From assembly GCA_963965975.1 (NCBI GenBank), contig OZ014418.1, forward strand, positions 3,732,775 to 3,796,774: a stretch of DNA of 64,000 nt, read 5' to 3'. A program made the translations under genes and the position numbers. The notes beneath the pieces were generated by a model that was given only the letters and a program-made list of their open reading frames with translations, did not search any database and was not told where the DNA came from. The stretch comes from Xestospongia bergquistia (Eukaryota; Porifera; Demospongiae; Haplosclerida; Petrosiidae). Position 1 is the first letter of the stretch; every line of letters starts with the position of its first letter. Positions 1-9,828 of the stretch are shown here, in pieces.

Positions 1-325
1 TGGTACTCATTAAAGAAAGTTAAACTAAATCAAAAATGAAATTGCTTTAGTACTAACTGACCTAGCATATCGTATTACTACTTAGTCAATATTAAATGTT
101 TAATCAAAGAATAAAAAATATTTTATAGCTACAGAGATCTAGTTGACTTATCATCACACAGACTAGGAGGTTCATCTACTTGTAAAAGCAAAACATCTCC
201 CATTATCTTGACACATTGGGACTTCTACAATTTGAAGGGCCACATATTACTCTTGGTACTTACTCTTACTACTGGTAAACAAGACAGTTATAGTTTACAA
301 TTTTATACATAGTGTCTTTAACATA

Positions 326-535
326 CTACAATAGTGATATAACAGCAGCATCATTGCTGTCCCATCCTTGTCTGCATACACCCACGTAATGACTACTATT
401 ATATATTTCAACTGCTCCAGTATTATCGTTAGGACCATTCACTAGTTGGACATCTCCCACTGAACAGAGTGGCTGTTGAACTAATAGAATACAAAGGTTG
501 ACAGTAACTATAATGGTGTAATAAATCTTCCACAT
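326..535 (-). CDS. First exon of a secreted or membrane SRCR-domain protein (partial)
   Basis: The minus-strand frame begins MWKIYYTIIVTVNLCILLVQ, a short basic start followed by a hydrophobic stretch that fits a signal peptide. After a likely cleavage near residue 24-26 it reads VGDVQLVNG, then GAVEIY and VCRQGWDSNDAAV. These match the opening of a scavenger receptor cysteine-rich domain, whose family pattern is VRLVNG, GRVE and WGTVCDDGWD. The frame closes about five codons after the DAAV motif, and a strong donor-like GTATGT overlaps the stop, so the domain probably continues in another exon at lower coordinates. The expected C after DAAV is not in this frame, so the exon end is uncertain or the copy is decaying. 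SRCR receptors are abundant in sponges and act as surface or secreted recognition proteins; the ligand cannot be inferred. Confidence 0.6.
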   Translation of the reverse strand: MWKIYYTIIVTVNLCILLVQQPLCSVGDVQLVNGPNDNTGAVEIYNSSHYVGVCRQGWDSNDAAVISLL

Positions 536-1380
536 GGTATATTTACTAACTTGTTTAGTATTTTATGATTTAACATTTAATATAACGTGTTTAAGTAGTA
601 CAATGAAAGGTAGTCTTGGTAATTACAATATTGTCATTTATGTAATACAATAAGGTGCTATATTCTTAAAGGACATATGAACCAGTCAAACACCCCTTAG
701 TAAACTGGGAATGAGAGATGATCACTTGAAAGTAGTTCAAATTTGATAATTAGTTCATTTACAACTTGTTAGATTATCTATCTGTCTGCATCCATCATTT
801 CTGCTTTTCTCAAACAATACCTGGTTGACATGTTAAGGACACAGGTTCACCAGAATTTAATGTTCCTCTGGAGTCCATAGAATGTTGTAATATTACAGGA
901 TCACCTTAAATTGAAATTGAACACATTGCCCAAATCCAAATTCAATTTGTATTTAATGGTTCATCTTCTCCTGTTGTATCAGCTGTAATTAGTTCTCTTG
1001 AAAACTTCAATGTAAGAATGCTATTAGCAGAAACAACTGTTGTGCCTCTCATAACTCCTGCTATGACAATATCAGCAGGGAACTGGAAATTAACGAGAAA
1101 TATTTCAAGGGATACTCACAATTCACTTACTAAACAACCACAAACTTTTCATCACTATTTCAGTGCCATTCCAAGCCATGGCGAGTTAATCTACAACACT
1201 TACAAATGTGAACTGTATATATCTTATGACTCTTTCTCTGCAAAGAACACTTCTTTGATATTGACAGTTTAAAATAGCTATCAGAGTTCAAGAAAACAAT
1301 GGAATATAAACAGAAGCTGTTAGTATATAACACTCAAATCATCATTAATTTTGTAGTATTATTATTAGTAGTAATACAAA
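536..1380. other. Unassigned stretch with one plus-strand open frame
   Basis: An open plus-strand frame runs from about 965 to 1272. It contains SSPVVSAVISSLENFNV near the start and a possible Ig-like or extracellular beta-strand pattern (KCELYISYDSF) near its end. I do not recognise a family and see no convincing splice sites. It could be an exon of an extracellular protein related to the neighbouring SRCR gene, or chance. Nothing else is visible between 536 and 965. Confidence 0.15.
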
Positions 1381-2129
1381 AATGGCGGTCAGACCACGTT
1401 GTCAGAGCAATGGTTCAAATGCTAGTGCCTCCGCTGTTCTTGTGTCAGGTCAAAGAGCCCTGCTCTTCCTACAATCCCAGTCGATCACGAAGATGTCGTA
1501 ATATCACAAGTACCCATGTCCCTTCCAACCAGGCTCCATCTTCAACCGTAACTCTCTCCGCCACGTGCCCTGCTGCAAGTCCTGATCCAGTTTCTCCCTG
1601 GCCGAATCAGCAAGCAAGGGATGGTCCTCTCCTATCATCCTTGTTTAGCCTCCCTTCTCTCCTTTCAATCTCCTGTGTCCATGTTTTCATGCTTCAGCAC
1701 GTACCCAAAGGCGCCCGTGACACGTGGTCAGGTCTGGTCACCACTGAATTGAATTCCAACTCTTGGTGCAAGTTCATGATGCTGGCTAAATGAATTTTAA
1801 TCAACCCTTCTGGTAGACACTTTTCCTGGGAAGACACTCTAAGAATTGTCAAGGACCGAGCAAAGCACTGGTCTGAGAGTGACTTTAAAGGTCTTTGGGC
1901 GGAGGTCATTGCTGAAGAGTCCAAGGCCAGCCATAGAAGTGAGGGAAGACCAATTTTTCTAACAACTCACTGAGATCCAACAATGTGCGTCGAGCCCGTT
2001 GGGCAGTTCAGGATGCCCACTTCAGTAAAGCCATTCAAGCTCTTTCCTCCAATGGTTTGGCTTAGGCTAAGATGAACTCCTTATGAAGCACCCACACTCC
2101 ACCTCAACTGCCAGATGGGACACCTCCCA

Positions 2130-2993
2130 CCCCTGCTCAGATTAGTGACACCATTTTGCTCAATTGTCTTAAGTCTTTTCCTTCAAGGTCTGCTCCAGGT
2201 CCTACAGGCTTCAGAGCTAATCACCTAAAGGAGGCAATCCTCTGCCCAACTCCCTCAAGAGCATCCTCAGCCTTGCAGTCTATTTCCAAGATTGTCAACT
2301 TGCTGTGCTCAGGACAAGCCTCACCTGACCTCATGCCTACTTGCATCTCAGAAGAAAAATGGAGGCCACCGTCCTATAGCTGTAGGGGAAGGTCTACACC
2401 GGTCTCCAAGTGCCTCACTAGAACAGTACAGCATGAAGCGGCTAACATCCTCCCACCTCTTCAAGTGGGCGTCTGCATCCCAGTTGGGGCTGAGGCTGTC
2501 ATACACACTGTCAGCAGCATCAAAAATGATCACCACATTCCTCCCTCTCATAAATGGACCCTCCTCCTAGACTTCTCAAACACTCAACTCCATTGATCGC
2601 AGAGAGATGTTTAAGGAAATGAGATCTTGTATCCCTAGTCTATCAATCTGGCTAGAGTTTTGCTATAGTTGTCAATCCCTCCTCCACTTAGGCGATCACA
2701 CCATCAATAGCATTTGTGGAGTCCAACAGGGTGACCCTCTGCGCCATTTAGGTTTGGCTTTGACCCTCCACCCCATCATTGAAAAAGTTAAAAATGAGGT
2801 TTCAGGTCTACTGGTAAACTCCTGGTACCTGGATGATGGTACTCTTTGTGGTTCACCTGATGATCTTAACTTAGCTCTAACTATCATAGCCCCCACCTGG
2901 GGCCTCTTTCTGAACCCTAGCAAATCATTACTCGTCATCCCCAACGCCCCACCTCACAACCCACTTCCAACTGATATTCCTTTCCACCAGTGA
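2130..2993 (+). pseudogene. Reverse transcriptase domain of the LINE, YLDDG type
   Basis: Polymerase motifs appear in order. SAPGPTGFRANHLKEA is the fingers motif. GGHRPIAVGEGLHR lies in a second frame at about 2360-2405. LLLDFSN is motif A at about 2562. GVQQGDPL is motif B at about 2716. WYLDDGTLCG is motif C at about 2824, with the two catalytic aspartates kept. The core needs at least two frame changes between 2290 and 2610, so it cannot be translated as one protein. YLDDG in place of the common YADD sets it apart from the minus-strand LINE near 59.4 kb. Known role: target-primed reverse transcription of the element's own RNA. Confidence 0.8.
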
Positions 2994-3734
2994 AGGCTTT
3001 GTCTTATTGGGCTCTCCTATAGCCCCCCCCCCCTCCTTCAGTAATTCCTTTGTGCTAAGGAGAGTGACAAAACTAAAACACACTCTTTCTTTCTTACATG
3101 ACCTACAGGACTCGCAAATGGAAACAACACTCCTTAAGTCCAGTCTTGCCTTCCCCAAAATATCCTTCTCCCTCAGAACTTGCCCTCCCTCCTATATCAG
3201 AGACACCACTACCTCCTTCGACACTGTTATATTCGAATCCCTCTCTGATCTGGTGGTTGGCCCTCTACCAGACTGGTCTTGGACCAAAGCTTGTCTCCCC
3301 ACCTCTCTCGGTTGCCTCAGCATCCGCAGGGCCTCTGTACACTCCCCCACTGCTTATATTGGCTCAATCTCCTCCTCCCAGCTTCTGGTGTTGGAGATTC
3401 TGGGATATTACCCTAATCACTCTTCTCAGCTTACAGAAGCTTTTTGCGAGTTTTTGTTCTCATCCAGGCACCTAGAAAGGTCTTCACCTGATGCTATTCA
3501 CTTCCTTCTCTAGCAACACCATCTTTCCAGAGCCATCAACCACCTTTGACTCCCTCCTCTCAAATGCTACTTCCTCACATCTGATAGCTCTTGCCCTGTC
3601 CTCTGCTATCCCCCATGCAGGAGATTGGCTCAATGTGATCCCCTTTTCTTGCCTTAGGTCTCCACCTCCATGATCAAGAGTTTCGTCGGTGCCTCCAGTA
3701 CTAGCTCGGTCTCAAAATGTTCTCTGTTGGTTTA

Positions 3735-4290
3735 ACCATGTCCCTTTTGTAAATCATCCTGTGACCCTTACGGTGATTATCAGATTGAATGTGGCAACAA
3801 TAAAGACCATATACAATGACATGACTCTATCAGGGATGCCCTCTTCTCCTCAGCCTAGTCTGCAGGTCTTTGCCCAAGGAAAGAGATGCCATCACTGATA
3901 CCAGGCTCTAAAAGTCACCCCGCTGACATCTACCTGGCCCGTTGGACCCATGGTAAACCTGGTGACCTGGACCCATCTCCAGAAACTTACTCTGGAGAGC
4001 TTCTCCATGTTCCAGGGCCACGCCCTCTTTGTTGGGGAGGAACGTAAACATTCTGCTCACACAGACACTTGCCGAGAGGTTGGTGTTTCCTTTGTCCCAC
4101 TTTTGGTAGAGACTATAGGTGGTTGGAGTGAGAAGGCATCCAACACAATTACTTCAATTGGCCGCCTCATAGGTCAACGCCTAGATTCCAACTCCGAAGA
4201 CACCAGGTGTCACCTCTTCTAACGCCTATCGATCTCTCTGTGGAAGGGTAATTCTGCCATGTGGCTCACTCGTTCCTCCACCCCCTCTCC
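3735..4290 (+). pseudogene. Zinc knuckle and restriction-like endonuclease region of the LINE
   Basis: One frame reads CPFCKSSCDPYGDYQIECG, then HDSIRDALF, EMPSLIPG and HPADIYLARW. The pattern CxxC...GDH..C, followed by H..IRD, E..LI and PADI, resembles the C-terminal knuckle plus PD-(D/E)xK-like nuclease of R2-type non-LTR elements. One stop lies just before HDSIRD. After a frame change the region continues through FMFQGHALFVGEERK (in the frame starting at 3950) to the conserved end near 4222. The nuclease assignment is inference from motif order only. Confidence 0.5.
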
Positions 4291-4304
4291 TTCTGTTCAT
4301 GGTA

Positions 4305-4390
4305 TCATATAACAATAATAACAATAATAATAATAATAATAATAATAATAGTGGTAATAATAATAATAATAATTATTATTATTATTATAG
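4305..4390. repeat. (AAT)n / (ATT)n microsatellite at the LINE 3' end
   Basis: The tract is (AAT)n on the plus strand that switches to ATT units in its last 20 bases. It sits exactly at the end of the LINE 3' region and is most simply its tail, extended by slippage. Confidence 0.85.
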
Positions 4391-4559
4391 TTTTAGTGAA
4401 AGAAAGTGAAGTTGACTGTTGAACCCTCCACTGTATATTGTACACTGTACAGTTCATCTGCTTCAGTAAATGTTCCAGAACACTCACCATTAACCGATCT
4501 CATTAAAGACATTATTGCTAGTAGCACAGAAAATTTATTTGCACTGAATATTCTGTTGT

Positions 4560-4975
4560 ACTAAATATAGTGGAGGATGCTATAAAATATCTACAAAATA
4601 AACATCATCATCCTTTAAAAGTTTACAAATCAGAATCAGTTGAATCTTACAAAAAAAGGTATTTTTGACGACTGTCATATTGGTTAAGGATCAGCTTATG
4701 TCTCTATACTATTAGTAATTGCAACTGTTATTCTGTATAGGTCAGGAACCCTGAGAATCACCTTCTGAAAGAGTTGTGATTGGATATACTTGTAAACATT
4801 TTGGCTCATTCAGGTGTAAATCAAAAGGTCTCCGCCCACATCAAAGTATCCTACCTAGTGGATGTCCCTTTGAAGTCCAGTTTAATCATGATCACAAGAT
4901 AAATGCATTTGTCATCCATAGGTGTCACAAAAGTCATAACCATCCAATTAGTGCTCACATTGCAGGGCTAACCTC
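4560..4975 (+). pseudogene. ZSWIM1/3-like N-terminal FAR1-like domain (plus-strand part)
   Basis: Two plus-strand pieces fit the N-terminus of ZSWIM1/ZSWIM3-type proteins. The first (about 4560-4664) reads EDAIKYLQNKHHHPLKVYK and SESVESYKKR. A GTATTT...TATAG intron follows. The second piece (from about 4740) reads NPENHLLKEL, YTCKHFGSFRCKSKG, RPHQ, LPSGCPFEV and HNHPIS. C..H...GCP...HNHP is the FAR1/WRKY-GCM1-like zinc pattern that precedes the RNase H-like domain in this family. The coding sense stops near 4975, and the next part of the same protein is found on the other strand, ending just to the right. Confidence 0.65.
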
Positions 4976-4989
4976 CACATGTTTCAATA

Positions 4990-6150
4990 CTTCCACCTCA
5001 GTATTCTCACTTGAAGTAGCCACATTCTGATATTCACTGCAGTTGTACTTCTTGTCCATCGTTCTCCAATAAGGTTTGCAACAAAGATATCTTTTTTGTT
5101 GTTGCACTAATAAATGAATTAAATGATGACAAGGAAACTTCTTTTTTGCAGAGAAAAAGGAGGATGTGCAAGAAGACATCAATTGAGGTATTACACAAAC
5201 TGTTGTAACACAAACATTAAAGCTATCAACACTTCATAATTTGGTAAGATCTGTTTGAAGCTCTTTTGTACTCTTTAGCTATTTTATGTGCTGCAAGGAT
5301 GTACAGTGCTTGAAAAAAGGCTGCAATATGCCAGAGTGCTCAGAAGTATTTAGTGATATGTACATTTTTTCAAGAGAAGCAGAGCTCTTTAAATAGAGCT
5401 TTAATACTCGATGATGAGCTTCAATCCTGTTGGTTGTTGTGTTGAACATCGTGAAAAGATCTTTTTGCTCATAAGTATACTAACTTTGTTTACAGGATAA
5501 CCAGTTCTTGGACATGTACTCATGAAATTGAGGCGATAAATCTTCTAAACATTTCATTGTCTCATTTAGTTCTTGTGCTGAATGTGAATAAACTGCCTTT
5601 TTAGTAAGCTTCATTAGCTCTTCCTTTTGGTCTTGACTACAAGAGTAAGATGATATCTTTGTACAGATGTACTTCAACATGTGAAAATGGCAGAGTAGAT
5701 TAACTGTATGTGGTAATTCATCATTTATAGAAACAATTTCTGTCATATCTTTGTCTCTTAGAGTGACTTTGATGTCTCCCCACCTTGGATTATATTTCTT
5801 AAATATCTGAAGAAAGTTTACAAGTGAGACTTTAGTTTCTTGAGCAACAAAACAATAGGCTACAATGCATGAATTACCACACCCATAGAGGGCCATAACA
5901 GCATTATTGATCTTGTATGTGCCATCTAAAATAGTCAGTTCAGGAAACTTCCTGAAACATTGTCAGACTCATTGAGATGTAAAAACTTCCTTTTCATGTT
6001 GTGAATATCCTGGTTAGTCATAACCTTTCCTGTATTTCTTTCAAAGTAATTATGAACAAGGGTATAGTGTTACCTCCAATATCTAAAAGTGTCAATGCTT
6101 CTTGACATTCATTAGGGTCCAAGTGACGATTAGATGGAGAATATTTGGCA
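4990..6150 (-). pseudogene. ZSWIM1/3-like RNase H-fold and SWIM region, inverted
   Basis: Read on the minus strand from 6150 downwards: HLDPNECQEALTLLDIGG, then GKVMTNQDIHNMK, LTILDGTYKINNAVMALYG, VAYCFVAQETKVSL, YNPRWGDIKVTLRDKDMTEI, NLLCHFHMLKYI, then NTTTNRIEAHHRVLKLYLKS and a SWIM-type zinc finger CTSSFFSAKKKFPCHHL. This is the order of the MULE-like RNase H fold and SWIM finger in ZSWIM1/3-type proteins. The clean block is 5480-5896 (138 codons). Outside it there are stops and frame changes, and the first SWIM cysteine pair is incomplete. Function in sponges is unknown; the fold derives from MULE-type transposases. Orientation is opposite to the N-terminal and C-terminal flanks. Confidence 0.7.
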
Positions 6151-6164
6151 AAGACTAGAAAGTT

Positions 6165-6375
6165 GTCTAGACATCAAAAGTATCGACCAGTGAATCAGAT
6201 GAAAACTCACCATCTCAGCAAGACCAGTCCCTTTGTGACAACTTAGGCAGCAACCATCAATCATCTTCACTAGAGCACATATTTAGTCATATGGAATCTC
6301 TTTCTCATCCAAATTTTGAAGTACTAAAATATGTCCATTATACAGAAGGCACCAAAGAAATGTTGGAGACCACCA
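6165..6375 (+). pseudogene. Serine/acidic tail, probable ZSWIM-like C-terminus (plus strand)
   Basis: An open plus-strand frame reads TSKVSTSESDENSPSQQDQ, LGSNHQSSSLEHIFSHMES, HPNFEVLKYVHY and ends ETTTEE before a GTATGT donor-like site. The low-complexity Ser/Glu composition followed by a helical end suits a C-terminal tail. Its position just beyond the inverted block suggests it belonged to the same gene as the 4560-4975 piece. There is no recognisable domain, so this is inference from position and open frame. Confidence 0.35.
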
Positions 6376-6406
6376 CAGAAGAGGGTATGTTCATCTTTTG
6401 CAAATT

Positions 6407-6709
6407 CTAATCATACCAAGAAAAAGAAGAGAACAGAGAAGTAAAAAGAACTGAGGATGAAAAAGCCAAAGGATAAAACAGTGCCAAAGGATGAAACAGT
6501 ATATGTTCACAAGATAACTGATGAAAATATCTGACATGTTTCTCTGAACATTTGATCCATGAGCTTTTTGGAGCTAAAGGATTCTTCCTAAAGTATAGTT
6601 CTGTTTTGTTTACCTTAAAACAGACATCCATTTGTTCAAGGTAGGCTGTGATGCTTTCCACATTGAGGCTGAATTTCCCAATAGGGTCTATACCCATCCT
6701 CGTCACCAT
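6407..6709 (-). mobile_element. Gypsy (Ty3-like) LTR element, gag remnant
   Basis: The minus strand begins MVTRMGIDPIGKFSLNVESI and continues TAYLEQMDVCFKVN, then LAPKS. This is the start of the gag protein common in animal Gypsy elements (the usual form is FDLN.E.I..YLERV..FF..N). Only this scrap is visible, with no LTR or pol attached, so it is an old broken fossil. Confidence 0.6.
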
Positions 6710-7190
6710 TTGTAATGTTCTTTAAGTAACTTAAACTCAATGGTAAGTATACAGAAAAACAACAATTTTTAAAAAAATAACTCAAACGTCAACAAGGAAC
6801 ATGTGCCTTCTTTTCCATTTGAGCATGTGCACTATCTACCAATTAATACCACAAAATAGTCTCATAATTAATTTGGAATTATGGTCTTTATTGTCTATGA
6901 TCAAAATTAGGCTTGACTAGTTCTTTGGTGGTATAATTGTGGACCTTGTATCTTTATAATGCGACCATGAGCACACAGTGCATGGAAAAAAACTTTCATA
7001 TGACACTGTGGTATTAGGTGAAGCTTCAGGAGAGACTAATTTTGGTAAATCGTTTAGCTTAAAAACATTTGATAGGAAAGTACCCAACACTTTAGCCTTT
7101 GATCTTTATATCATTCATTCATTATGCTTGTCCTATGGATGTAATTGAAGATCTTTACTTTATTTTATTTGACATTATTTGTTTCATAAT
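6710..7190. other. No recognised feature
   Basis: AT-rich sequence. No open frame of note, repeat end or splice pattern was recognised before the ankyrin acceptor near 7200. Confidence 0.4.
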
Positions 7191-7200
7191 TATCATTTAG

Positions 7201-7750
7201 TATGGACATACAGCACTTTATGCAGCTTATTGGACTAAAAATGATGTCATTGCAAAGATGTTAGTTAATGCTAATGCCAACAATTTAGAATCTGTACAGG
7301 CTGTAAGTCATATATTTATACACATTTGAATTTATTATGCACCAAATCTTTCTTTAACTTGCTCTATATTTGTAGTGCTTGTTGTGATGTACACTTTATA
7401 TAATTATAGCATATAAATATGCTCATATTTGTATCCTAAACATGTACAACAATTATTAGTAAACATTGTTTGGGTTATAGTAAGAACATTTTGTTGAATA
7501 AACAGTTGTTAGTGTAACAAAGTAATTTCACATTTATAAGTTCATACATACTCAAGTATAAGCATTTTATGTGTGTGTATGTGTACATCTTATAATTCTG
7601 AAAGAGTAATCTGTTTTAATATTAAAAGTAAGAAACTTTACCTTTCTATATAGGACACTTTACTTTTAGTGAGAGTCTTTAAGAAAAGGAAATTTGGAAG
7701 GTGCTAAGGATGCTCTGTCCAGGGGAACTAATGTTAACATTGGAGACAAA
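7201..7750 (+). CDS. Two ankyrin-repeat exons of a host gene (partial)
   Basis: After an acceptor ending ATCATTTAG, the exon at about 7201-7301 reads YGHTALYAAYWTKNDVIAKM and LVNANANNLESV, followed by GTAAGT. G.TALY.A.W and the following helix are the ankyrin consensus. A second exon (about 7669-7749) follows TTACTTTTAG and reads ESLRKGNLEGAKDALSRG, then TNVNIGDK and GTATGC; the helix-turn pattern plus N.G.K is again ankyrin-like. One-repeat exons separated by short introns are typical of ankyrin genes. The rest of the gene was not found on either side: the next 500 bases lack a further repeat and a transposon starts at 8308. Binding partner unknown. Confidence 0.6.
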
Positions 7751-8307
7751 GTATGCTGACTTGTAATTGATAGTGTTAAGTATACATACACAACCATGAG
7801 GGTTATATGGCAGATAAAGGTGTTGTGATGTAAAACAATTCCAACAGCCAACAACTCATGGTTTGTCAATGTTACAGCAAAACATATGTGAAATACAGTA
7901 TGATCTGTGTTGGATTTTAATGTGTGTGTTCCTTAAGTAGAATTTCAAAGTCATGTCACAGCCTTGTATCTGATAAAGTGATATGCTATATCTGATTCAG
8001 TTATTTAGTAAGTTGTAACAGCTTGTTGACACTTTGAACCTTTATATATCATGTCAAATCTAACATGTTATATGTTATAGAAAAACAACTTCAGCTACTT
8101 AGTGATATAGTTTGACTCAAATGTGGTCATTATGTAAGCACACAACAGCCTAAGGATGAAGACTATGACTCATTTAGAACTCTCTCAAAACTTCTGTAGT
8201 GAGAAGGAAAGATGTAGCTTTTTTTTCAAACGCTTTAATGTTTTTTATATATGCACTAACAATCCTTTCTTATATATATGCCTTTAAGATGTATACATGT
8301 TACAGTA

Positions 8308-9461
8308 AGATTGTGAAACTAGGGATTTCACTAAAAATGACTGTTTTCCTGAGGGATTTCATGAATTCACTAAAATCTCTAGGGATTTTGTGTAATTACT
8401 GAAAAAAATAGTTTTTTATTTCACAACTTCACTAGATACATATTAGGAAGATTGTGAAATAACATAGTGAGGCACACAAAATGATTTTTTAATAGTTTAG
8501 TTTTAGTTTAATTATTTATAATAGTGACTAGTCTTATATAATTTTAATATGATTTAATTTTTTTTCTGATAATAAGATTTTTTAAAATTTTGATGTATCC
8601 TTTTATCATAATTTGGATTGATGATTTTTTCATTTGGCTTTATGCTTCCCTTTGATGTTTTCTAAGGAATGGATTATAAATATCTTTAATGTGTTCTTAC
8701 TCCCACTGCTGCATGCATAATTGCAATTACAATTGAAAGGATTTTTAATAGCTTTGATGTGTCTTTTTATCATTGATTGCAATTACAGTTACTATATAAG
8801 AGAGGTGTAAGGCATGCTAAATCAATTCATTCTGGGATTTCAGTCAAAATGGCACAACCTAGCTTTGAATTGGAATTCAAGGGAAAATTATATGGTAAAA
8901 ACTCACAGTGTCAAAAGTATCTTATTCCTAAAGAGGTGTATTACAAGACCATTGAAGATCTGAAAGCAGTAACTGAAGTTTCAACTAGTAAGTCACATCA
9001 CCAGTACTACATCCTACAGAAGTATGAAGTGCTTATGCGTAGTGATGTTGAGAAGCTTATCAAGAAGCGAAAGTCACCAGAAGAGCACCCAGTCTACTAT
9101 GCCACCATAGAAGACACCTACGACATAATTAGCAAAGCCCACATAGCCACTGGCCATGGTGGTCGTGACAGGATGCTGAAACATTTTGGGCAAATGTATG
9201 CTAATATCATAACAGAAGCTGTTGAATTATTAATAAGTGTGATTAATGAATAAAGTCATTGCTTACAAAAAAATTTAGTGTTAGTGTTAGTGGCTTAAAT
9301 TTGAATAACAGTGATTTTGCGAAAAAACTGGAGTATCATTTCATTAATTACATGAAATCCTTAGAGATTTTAGTGAATTCATGAAACCCTAAGTAAAACA
9401 GTCATTTCACAAATTTACTGAAGGTTTTAGGGACTTCACGAAATTCCTAGTTTCACAATCT
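8308..9461 (+). mobile_element. Compact TIR element carrying half an integrase
   Basis: The left end AGATTGTGAAACTAGG (8308) recurs inverted at the right end (9446-9461). The inverted similarity continues inwards for roughly 100 bases on the left (to about 8405) and 140 on the right (from about 9318), including the shared stretch around CATGAATTCACTAAAATCTC. Inside each arm the motif 'aattCaCtaaAatc / ggGatttC' recurs, so the arms themselves are repetitive. No direct target duplication is evident at the edges. The single coding region between the arms is an integrase N-terminal half. This is a short DNA transposon or a deletion derivative of one; the superfamily is not settled, with Ginger-like the best guess from the integrase. 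Confidence 0.7.
8777..9253 (+). CDS. KRBA2/SCAND3-like integrase zinc-binding (H2C2) half
   Basis: The 158-residue frame has an N-terminal region (MAQPSFELEFKGKLYG from residue 25) and then YYATIEDTYDIISKAHIATG, HGGRDRMLKHFGQ and YANIITEAVELL. The H...H spacing in AHIATGHGG is the integrase zinc-binding motif, close to the KRAB-A domain-containing protein 2 type integrases. The expected CxxC after ELL, and the DDE core beyond it, are absent: the frame ends ISVINE and the right TIR follows. M25 is a plausible alternative start. As it stands it could bind DNA or zinc but not cut, so it is probably a relic of an internally deleted transposon. Confidence 0.65.
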   Translation: MQLQLLYKRGVRHAKSIHSGISVKMAQPSFELEFKGKLYGKNSQCQKYLIPKEVYYKTIEDLKAVTEVSTSKSHHQYYILQKYEVLMRSDVEKLIKKRKSPEEHPVYYATIEDTYDIISKAHIATGHGGRDRMLKHFGQMYANIITEAVELLISVINE

Positions 9462-9828
9462 GAAATATATATAAGCACATTAAAACATGGTTGGTCTTGG
9501 ATAAGCATATTATCTTTCTATGTGATTACAGGTCCTGTACTGGTGTTACAAATCAACCAAAAACAAACGAATGGTTTTGTCAGTCCTCTTCTGACAGCAC
9601 AATTTGATTCATGTTATCATATTTAACATAATTCAGTATGCATGTGGTATATTAAATACTTTATTTACACAGCATCTAAAACAAGAGAAATCACTGATTT
9701 TTAAAATAAACATTAGTTTTGGTGCAAATAATGAATTTAAGACAAAGACATGATTACAAAATCAGTGCAAATAACCATTAGGGACAAATTTTGACCGAAA
9801 TTTCAGTGCCAGTCCTAGTAGCAACATC

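Larger units (their letters stand above)
1381..4390 (+). mobile_element. Decayed non-LTR (LINE) retrotransposon with (AAT)n tail
   Basis: The element is recognised from a reverse transcriptase and a 3' region that read in order through several frames. The likely start is the ATG at 1381 (MAVRPRCQSNGSNASASAV). An N-terminal region at 1660-2100 leads into the polymerase, then a C-terminal zinc knuckle and restriction-like endonuclease-type region at 3735-3960, then a conserved end at 4060-4290 containing VGVSFVPLLVETIGGWSE and SIGRLIGQRL. The 3' end runs straight into an (AAT)n tract at 4305-4390, as expected of LINEs with simple-repeat tails. Frame changes and stops are frequent, so this copy is dead. 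I recognise the type from other invertebrate genomes but cannot name the clade. Confidence 0.8.

Noticed and set aside
1299-1793. 164-codon plus-strand frame at the LINE 5' end as a gene of its own
   Set aside because: Part of it overlaps the LINE start in another frame, and its composition (Ser/Pro/Cys-rich) looks like an out-of-frame read; only scattered segments fit the LINE.
4305-4490. Minus-strand frame of poly-isoleucine
   Set aside because: An artefact of the (AAT)n tract.
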